A stretch of DNA of 64,000 nucleotides from Lolium rigidum (lineage: Eukaryota; Streptophyta; Magnoliopsida; Poales; Poaceae), in contig NW_025899946.1 in assembly GCF_022539505.1 (NCBI RefSeq), positions 124,001 through 188,000 on the forward strand. The letters run 5' to 3'. Position numbers and translations under genes: made by a program. Numbering within the stretch: position 1 is the stretch's first letter; each line of letters begins with the position of its first letter. Positions 56,246 to 64,000 of the stretch are shown here, piece by piece. The notes below the pieces were generated by a model, which saw nothing but the letters and a program-made list of their open reading frames with translations, was not told the DNA's origin and searched no databases.

Positions 56246-56573
56246 GCCCGCCCGCCCTTGGTGAGCTATTACTAGTACTAGCTATAGCTTTTGCTCTCTC
56301 CGCTTTTGTTTCCCTCTCCCCATAGAAGGCTGGTAGTAATGATGGGGGCATTAACTAATGCTGCTCTCACCAATCCTAGTAGTCTGTATATAGGTTTGAT
56401 TTGATGATCACCTCATCTCTGTCACATGGCATGCCGTTGAGCAGTACTAGTTTGGAAGGAATTGTTTCAAGGAACCTCAAGTAATGAATGCAATAAGGTG
56501 AATGCAATCTGAGTCTCATATTGGGTGTTCTTGCTCATAATGGATGTTGGTCCTTCTATTCATTAGTTGCTTG
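56246..56573. other. 3' flank of the SAM gene
   Basis: Probably 3' UTR or a 3' UTR intron. No other feature seen. Confidence 0.5.
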
Positions 56574-57933
56574 ATTTTGTTTTGGTAAACCACTTCCTGT
56601 CCAACTTCCTCTGCCATACTTAAATATTACAACTGAAGCTTCAATGCAGATTTTAGTGCTGAAAACAGTTAGAAATAATCACAAAATGGATATGTCTTGC
56701 TTAAGAAAAAAACATGCGCGTCTGTAACTAGATGCTTCAGGATATTGCTTTTCCTTGCCTGGGGCCTACTTTTCTTTCTTTTATATGGTTGATTCGATAC
56801 AAATACTGTCCAAGAACCGCAGTACCAACATACTGCAATTGGATAGCTGTATTGAAAGAAATATACAATGGTGATGCTATCACACTCATATCCAATTTAC
56901 AATATGGTCTGAGATCGTCAATTCTTTAAGTTGTTCATCACAACCCTTTTCCTTGCCATGCGGGTGTGCTCTGTTACACCAAAATAGAAGATGACTTTTA
57001 AGGAGCTTTTCCTAAAAGTCTGTTATGATTTGTTGCAACATAATTTTTTCCTGGTAAAAAACTAAACTTAGAGTAAGAATGAAATATTCCAGTATGGGGA
57101 TAAAGCATATGGTCCTCATATTCACTAGTTTGCTGGTTTTCTTTTGGTTAACCACTTTCTGTCCAACTTCCCCTGCCATACTTAAAGATTACAAATGGAG
57201 CTTCAATGCAGATTCTAGTGCTGAAAACAGTTGGAAATAATCACAAAATGGATATGTCTTCAATGCTTAAGATAAAAACATGCGAGTCTGTAACTAGATG
57301 CTTCAGGATATTGCTTTTCCTGCCTGGGTCCTACTTTTCTTTCTTTTATTTGGTCGATTCAATACAATACTGTCCAAGGACCGTAGTACCGACATACTGC
57401 AATAGTTTGTTGGTTTTCTTCTGGTTAACCACTTTCTGCCCAACTTCCCCTGCCATATTTAAAGATTACAAATGAAGTTCAATCGCAAATGGAGTTCAAT
57501 TGCAAAGTATATGTGTTCAATGTTTAAGATAAAAACATGTCGTGCCTTTGTAAGTTGTAACTAGATGCTTGAGGAAATTGTTTTTCCTGCCTGGGGCCTA
57601 CTTTTCTTTCTTTTATATGGTTGATTCGATATAAATACTGTCCAAGAACCGCAGTACCAACATACTGCAATTGGATAGCTGTATTGAAGGAAATATACAA
57701 TGATCATATCCAATTTACAATCTGGTGTGAGCCTGTGAGGTCGTCAAGTCTCTAAGTTGTTAGTCACAACCCTTTTCCTTGCCATGCGGGTGTGCTCTGT
57801 TACACCAAAATAGAAGATGATTTTAAGGAGCCTTTCCTAAAAGTCTGTTATGATTTGTTTGCAACATAATTTTTTCCTGGTAAAAAATTGAACCTAGAGT
57901 AAGAATGAAATATTCAAGTATGGGGATAAAGCT
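56574..57933. repeat. Three imperfect tandem repeats
   Basis: Units at about 56574-57107, 57128-57404 and 57405-57933 share ccactttctgtccaacttcc, gatgcttcaggatattgctt, ttttctttcttttat and gccatgcgggtgtgctctgt. The middle unit lacks the right half. Unequal crossing-over or replication slippage would explain it. Whether the repeats are transcribed as part of the SAM gene's 3' end cannot be told. Confidence 0.85.
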
Positions 57934-60846
57934 ATTAGCGTCTTTAACTTAAATTTGCCTGTCATTATGAAATGAAACTCGTTTAAAATGGGCACTAATT
58001 TTATCTTATTTCATGCATGTCCATTTTAGGCATAGCAGCTGATCAGTGCTATTGCTTCAATGTACACTGTTAAGATTTCTTCCCTAGTGTAAGGTACTAG
58101 TTAGTTACCTTACAGAGCTTCTCCTCAACAGTTTCCGAGCGAAACCAGATTTCCATGACAATGTAGCAAGAGGAATGGTCGTTCCCATACATTCGCAGGA
58201 AAGGGGTGAGTGTTACAGCCTCAAAGCTGCCTATTAGAATAGACTTTTTTTAAGGGCAAGGTAAGGTTTACAGCTTTGAATATGAATGGGCAAGTTGTCC
58301 TTGGCCAGCAAAGAGGAAAACCTTACACGGTTACACCATGAGAGATTTCGTCAAGTCCTTTAGACTGACATGTGTGAGTATGTTTTTTGCTGCAAAGTAG
58401 ATATAGCAAAAATATATAATCACACAAATCTCATAAAAGCAACGCCTTTCCTAGTTTTCTTTATGGCACATCAGCGCATCTTTTCCCTTTGAACAATTTC
58501 CTGATCATGGTAGGTATATATTCTCCAAATCATGCAGGGACCAGTTACATTTTTTTACATTACCTCTTCTCAAAAAACACGTGAAAGATAATTTCCTCTG
58601 AAACATGTGGATCTCTTGATTTCCTTAAAGGCCATACTTCGACGCATGCATAGAATACGTCCTTCCAAAAGGCTATGGATAGTCGGCACATGACCCCTAT
58701 GAAGATTTATTCTATATCAAGTGGGAACAGCTACTATTCACTTAGGTCCAACAAAAAAGTCAGCGCCAAGTGCACAGAATGCTCTTAAATTTTGTGAAAT
58801 TGCCTTTTCTCACCTCAACTTACATCAGTTATCCCTTCCTGCATGGTTCTGTACTCCTGTAGGTAACAAAGCTTGTACTGAACTTCTTGAGCATGAAATC
58901 AACCACATACTGCAGTTTCTGTCCATGAGGTCCATTTATATAAAAAATAGTGCAAGTGATCGACAACTGATCATTATGATGAAAAGTGCAATAAGTAATG
59001 TAGCTTTTCGTTAGCAAGTGAATGGCACACAAATATGCTGGTCTACTCTTCTTATGGGCTCCAACTATAATATTATGATACTATCTGATCAGCTAAACTA
59101 AATGCACTTATGTGTCCCTATGTTCTTGTAAATTCCATTTCTCCTTACATGTCCTGTCTACTGACTTTGCATTCACATGTTTCTCTTAACTGGGGTTGCT
59201 GCATTATAACTTCTATGATGAGCACAGTCCATGTAGGGAGCTCAGAGTTTCTTATCAACTTTGACAGCAATCATTTCAATGACTTTGAGACGTTAAATCC
59301 TCTTAACATATAGTCTTTCAGTTAATCTCCTGCACTCCTGCTACAGTGTAAGCTAATTTAGAATCTGAAACCCAAGGTGCTTTACATAAACAGTGTAAAG
59401 TTGAGGTTTTATTTACAAATATGAGCTTTAGAATATCATGTTAGATAATTTTTTTATGTCCTCAAGTAGTAGTCATTGAATTTGTACACAAGGACCCATA
59501 CTTCACCAAGTCCACTGCCTGTTTCTGCATATTTTCCTTCCTAGTAGGAATGTTTGTATCGCGTGGTAAATGTGATAAGCTACTCTCAAACAATCAAAAG
59601 TAGGAATGTTTGTTCTATTAAAGCAACTTTATAGCTCTGTTCTGCCTACAGATCAACTTCTGCAACATAATTTCAGTTAATTTGTGATGCTATGTGTGTG
59701 AGCTCTAAAAGGTGGATTCACTTAGGCATCAGTTGTTCTTTTCTTGTATGTATTTGGAATGCCTCACACCTCTTGCACCTGTAAATGAAAAATGTAGTTA
59801 CAAAACTGCAAGGTCACTGAATCTCAGAAAACAGGAAAGGAAAGAAAAAGAAGAAGACTGCAGGCTCACTGATGTAAAATGTATCATGCAACAGTTCATA
59901 TCCTCGAAGTTGCATTAGTGATGGGGTCAACTCCCTAAATGCATAGAAGGAATTCTACTACAGCTGCAGCCTACATAAATTAAGAATTATTTTATGCATA
60001 GTCTGATGCTCGTGGTTGTTGTCTGTAACTGTTAAGTCACTAGATAGAGTCACCTAATTTTCTTTTATTTAAGTACTTAAGACAATTCTTCCTTCCTCTC
60101 AGGTTTTCATAAATAGCTTGGATAAGCCATATTGGGCGGTTTGATGTCAAGGGTGGAAGGATAGGGTGAGGTATCGATACATTGTAAGTTTAGATGATAG
60201 AGCCCATCCTTTTACCCAAAGCCACAGTTTCTTTGTGAAATGCCATATCCGACATGCCATGCTCTTCACTTCTCTCTCTCTCTCTGATATGAGCATTATA
60301 TAATTATTGGTTCAGTTGTTTTGTGGGGATGTGTAGTGCCCTAGACCTTATGAGTGGAATTGAAAAAGCTAATGAAAACAATTCATGATATCTTACAATA
60401 ATCTTTAAATCATGCTCACTTTTATGGAAAAAAAACTCAAAATGTTGTATGTATGGAAAGCGTGAAATTACTGTGTCAGCCTTGTGGGAAATGTGCCATG
60501 CCCATGCTGCAGGAAAAATGCCATACTTCTCTCTAATATTATGATTCTATGAACTTTCTCGAATTGTTGGTGTGTTCAGCTGTTGCATGGGGGGATTTTG
60601 TGGTGCATGTGAACTTTTACGGTTGGATTTTGCAAAGCTTAGGGAAAACCTCATGTGTTATACAGTATTTTCAAAACCATGATCCAAATGTACTATATAT
60701 TGAAAGTGACAGGATGGCAGCAAATGTACCATGCCCATGCCGCCAGGACTGCACAGATGGTCAGCGTAGCCTAAGATGATGCCTTTGCCACACAGCAGCT
60801 AGCCTCACTCACTCTCAAGGTAACCAGTGAGAGGCTCTTTTCCATG
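57934..60846. other. Non-genic region
   Basis: No gene supported. A CT microsatellite at about 60275-60288. A 90-bp phrase around 59235-59320 (ttcttatcaactttg, gttaaatcctctta) recurs diverged at 63905-63960. Confidence 0.55.
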
Positions 60847-61352
60847 TACATAAGTAGGGTGCTTACCTCTTTGCCATTCTTGTGAATTCTGTTCACCACT
60901 GGGATGAACAAAGGGTGGATCTGACATGGGATAGATATCGCAAGAGGTACTCGGGTAACCAGGATGACTTGCCCATGAAACCAGGTGCCGCTCTCGAGTG
61001 CCATGGTGACACTGAGAGCTCAGCTCCAAAGAGGTTTAGAGGCAAATCATGCCTGGCTATCGAAGTTGGCCTCTTGCCTCCATGTAAGACTGCCCCCTTT
61101 TGCTTGTACATAAGTAGGGTGATTACCTCATCGCCTGTCTTGTCAACTATGCTCACTGCTAAATCCTAGGGATGAAATAAGTGTAGGTCTGACATGGTAT
61201 ATCGTAGGAGGTTCTCAGGTAACCAGGCTGACTTGCCCGTAAAATCTAGTTGCCGCTTTGGAGTGCCACATGCACCGAGAGGTAGGCTCCCAAGATGATT
61301 TACAGGCAAATCATCCTTGGCTATCAAAGATGGCCTTGTATGTCCATGTAAG
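60847..61352. repeat. Tandem duplication, period about 260 bp
   Basis: tacataagtagggtg at 60847 and 61107 each begin a unit continuing with aggtaaccagg-type, gacttgccc, gaggcaaatcatgcctggctat/caggcaaatcatccttggctat (partial) and catgtaagac phrases. The copies differ at many positions, so the duplication is old. No coding frame is conserved across both. Confidence 0.8.
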
Positions 61353-64000
61353 ACCTCACTATCTGATTGATGATACCTGCATGTGTTGCCTGGTCATGTA
61401 TTTATAAGGAGGCAGGAGCCATGGGGGTCAAGTAGAATCTTGGCGAGACGAGGCGGCGTGTTTGACACTGCTGGAATCTTGGCCTTTGACAAGCCAAAAG
61501 GTGTCGATCAACCAGATCAAATAACCAATGGGCTGCTGGATGTGAAAGATCTGTATCTGGCTGCCTTTCCTTTTTGGAGAGCATCCAGGGATTTGGATTT
61601 GGGTTTCCCTCTTTGTTCTCTTCGTGAGGGAGTTGTTGTTCAGGTTGGTTGACCAGCGAAGACAAGACATCTCCACTTGGGTTCCACTTTGCATTCCCCA
61701 GCTACAAGGATGAGGCTGATCACATTCATGTATAAACAACCGGGCATAAGGAATATGTGCATGTGAAGAAGAACATTGCATGTATGGGTTGGGATTGATA
61801 AGGATAAGGTGTGTATCATGCATGGAAATTCCCTGTGCACTTGTAGTGTGATCGAAAAGGATGGCGGCAAAGAAGAGCTAGAGTAGGATTTGGACAGGCG
61901 AGGGGTCGAGAAGGGCTCAATTATGCATCATGTCCTAGTCGCCTGATCCCATCCTTGTCCCAAACTCGACACATTGCATGGATGCTACTAGTCCACCATC
62001 GGTGTTGATGTTCAGTTCCTCTATGCTATCACCATCGTTTACTCTATGGCCTATGGGGATTTGAGGAGCCGAATCATAGTTCAGAGAGAAGGAAAATAAC
62101 TGTACAAGGATCCTAAGTTGTTGTGAAGTTTCCTGTTTCTGCTGGAGCTGGGACTAACTAGATTGTTTTTAGGGGTGGTTTAATAGGATGTCAGGATACC
62201 GCAGTAATGGTGATTCGGCCCTGTGAAAGTGAGGAGGTGGTCTATTAGGATCGCAGGACACTAAGATGTTGCGCTATTAGTTGTACAATTATCATTTTTA
62301 TCTAGCTACTTCCGAGTTCACCTCCGAGATATGTATGGCCGGACTTCAGGATATGTGCAAGTCCAAAAAGAAGGAACCTAAAAGTAAATATTTCCAAGTA
62401 GACTAGACCATAGTAACTCTCGAGAATGATGTATAGGACAAGTATCAGCTAGAACTCGCCATAAGGCTGTGAATGATCGTGAGCGGACACAAGAGGAGGT
62501 GGAGAACATGCAAGTGGCATTGCCACTGATCACAGGACCTATCAAACCCGGCCGTGCTCCGAGCCTCAGAGGTTTGGTTTGTCATGGACGCCCAGTGAAT
62601 GATCCTTCCCTCCCTTCTTCATGGTCTCACTCTCCTCTTGTGTCTTGGCCAGTGATGCGTCAGGCTACGCAGACAGCTTCCCTAGTCACCGTAAGCCAGA
62701 CATGACATTTGCACATGTAACTTCGACAAATTACAGACTGCCACGGCCGGCAATTTGTGTGTATCACTTTGGAGTTCGGACGATGGACTTTCCAAGCTAA
62801 CAATCATATCATACGCGTTCCTCACGCCCCATGCAAGTATCTGCATAGCCGGAGAGACTGATAACCTAACATACTCTCTTTGTAATGCAACATTCCCGTT
62901 CAGGCAACATTACAAGTGTTGAATCTATGGGCATGTTCCACATGCACCACTTGCCTCTACATGTCAGTGGTGCAAATATTGGCGTCGAATTGCTTATTCA
63001 ATTATACACTTCCTTCCTTTTTGCACAAATATAGTTTTAGAAATTTTTCATGACAAAAAGTTACAAAAGCCAAAATCTTAAAAGGGATGTCAAGGGGATA
63101 AAGTTACATGAAAGTTGCTCCTCTCATTGTGACATCCATTTTAAGATTTTGAATCATCGAACCCAAACTTCCTAAATTCCTAGCAATGTCCTATTTATAC
63201 TCCACCAAATTTGAGGTGGATGTTTGTACATTTGACCCATGGGGAATATATCCTTTGGAAGCTCCAGAGGTGCCCAACTACCTTTAGATCGAAGGGGTGA
63301 TATACTCGAAGGCTAAGATTACATAAAGTACCGATAAAGGGTGTAAAGCCTGATTTTGAACACGCAACCACACCTCGCCTCTCTGGTGTCATGGCAGTCT
63401 CCTTACATTCTCCACATCGCGTTTGGTACTGTTGCGGCACTTTATATTGGATGATTTAATTTTCATGCTATGATCTATTGCCCATTGGCTCCAATATTAA
63501 GGTACCAAGGTGATGAATAAAGGGTAGAGGTGAATATGCGACTGATACATCGTATTACAAATTCCTGAGTTCAAATCCTTGGGGCGTTCTATCGCTTCAT
63601 TGAAGTGACTCGGACACATGTTCCTATGGTCACAAAAAGCATGCCTTGTTCTCCTTGAGTTCCAGCCACAAGTCCAAACTCAACCACTAGTGGATGATCT
63701 TGAGGTGTTCGATCGCCGGATGCTTTCACAAACTTTTTGGTACAATCCACAATCTCTGATGCTCCATGCGACTCTAATCATCTAAGAGTCTCTGGACTCT
63801 AAGTCTAACAAGAGCGATGAAAACTCAGAGAGGTGATCAATGCTTTGCACAAGATTCAGGCTTGGAATTTGGTTGACAAGAAGAATGTTCTTGGAGCTCC
63901 GATTTTCTTATCAACTTTGGCCGCTGTCCAGGACTTCGACATGTTAAATCCTCTAATATATACCGGTTTTAGTTTGCTTATATGTTACTCTTCTGCAGTC
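61353..64000. other. Non-genic region to the window end
   Basis: Short open stretches occur but none has a domain, a plausible gene structure or conserved motifs. At 61380-61650 there is moderately GC-rich sequence without a supported product. Nothing else recognised. Confidence 0.5.

Noticed and set aside
58721..59014. 97-codon ORF downstream of the SAM gene, and other short frames in 57,934-64,000
   Set aside because: No domain, no codon character and no supporting splice or promoter signals. They are expected by chance in AT-rich DNA.

Overview
The window looks like a piece of a large grass genome, most likely Triticeae (wheat, Aegilops or barley type). Three ordinary plant nuclear genes are embedded in nested LTR retrotransposons, a Helitron, a hAT-type element, CACTA ends, LINE tails and Stowaway-like MITEs. 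The genus is inferred from the style of the repeats and from monocot-type gene structures; no database was searched.

Left part (1-31,027). A CACTA-type end (1-426) is followed by a plant mobile domain (PMD, MAIN-like or 'PP7-long-form-like') gene. The gene lies between inverted repeats of about 150-250 bp (2150-2396 and 30875-31027), so it appears to be cargo of a TIR-type element of about 3.5 kb. That element has been torn open by later insertions. A 904-bp hAT-like element (3022-3925, 8-bp TSD) sits at the end of intron 1. A pol-less LTR retrotransposon of 8,074 bp (element 1, 4160-12233, TSD gaggc) sits in the PMD coding exon. A second LTR retrotransposon in reverse orientation (element 3, 12595-27719, TSD ggctc) sits 361 bp further on. 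Element 3 in turn carries a third LTR retrotransposon inside one of its LTRs (element 2, 16866-26581, TSD gcggg). A Helitron (29355-30572) lies behind the gene. All three retrotransposons lack reverse transcriptase and integrase. Elements 1 and 2 share a tRNA-Asp primer site, an LTR start and a conserved hairpin. Element 3 carries an antisense acidic ORF.

Middle part (31,100-42,770). This is a compact gene island. ARPC4 (31286-34969, plus strand, 8 exons, 169 aa) and a plastid monofunctional aspartate kinase (36969-42601, minus strand, 13 exons, 571 aa) are convergent and both reading frames look intact. ARPC4 provides the ARPC4/p20 core subunit of the Arp2/3 actin nucleator. Aspartate kinase is the entry enzyme for lysine, threonine and methionine synthesis. 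I see no functional link between the two.

Right of the kinase (43,400-49,496). The left 3 kb of the window recurs at 46039-49075, about 98% identical by eye. The copy stops 15 bp inside the hAT terminus and is fused there to a second, apparently identical copy of a 422-bp segment (43401-43822 and 49075-49496). This looks like filler DNA from double-strand-break repair.

Right part (49,497-64,000). It holds a truncated LINE, several MITEs, and an intronless-looking gene for a small SAM-domain protein (55499-56245). The last 7.7 kb contains tandem duplications but no gene I can support.
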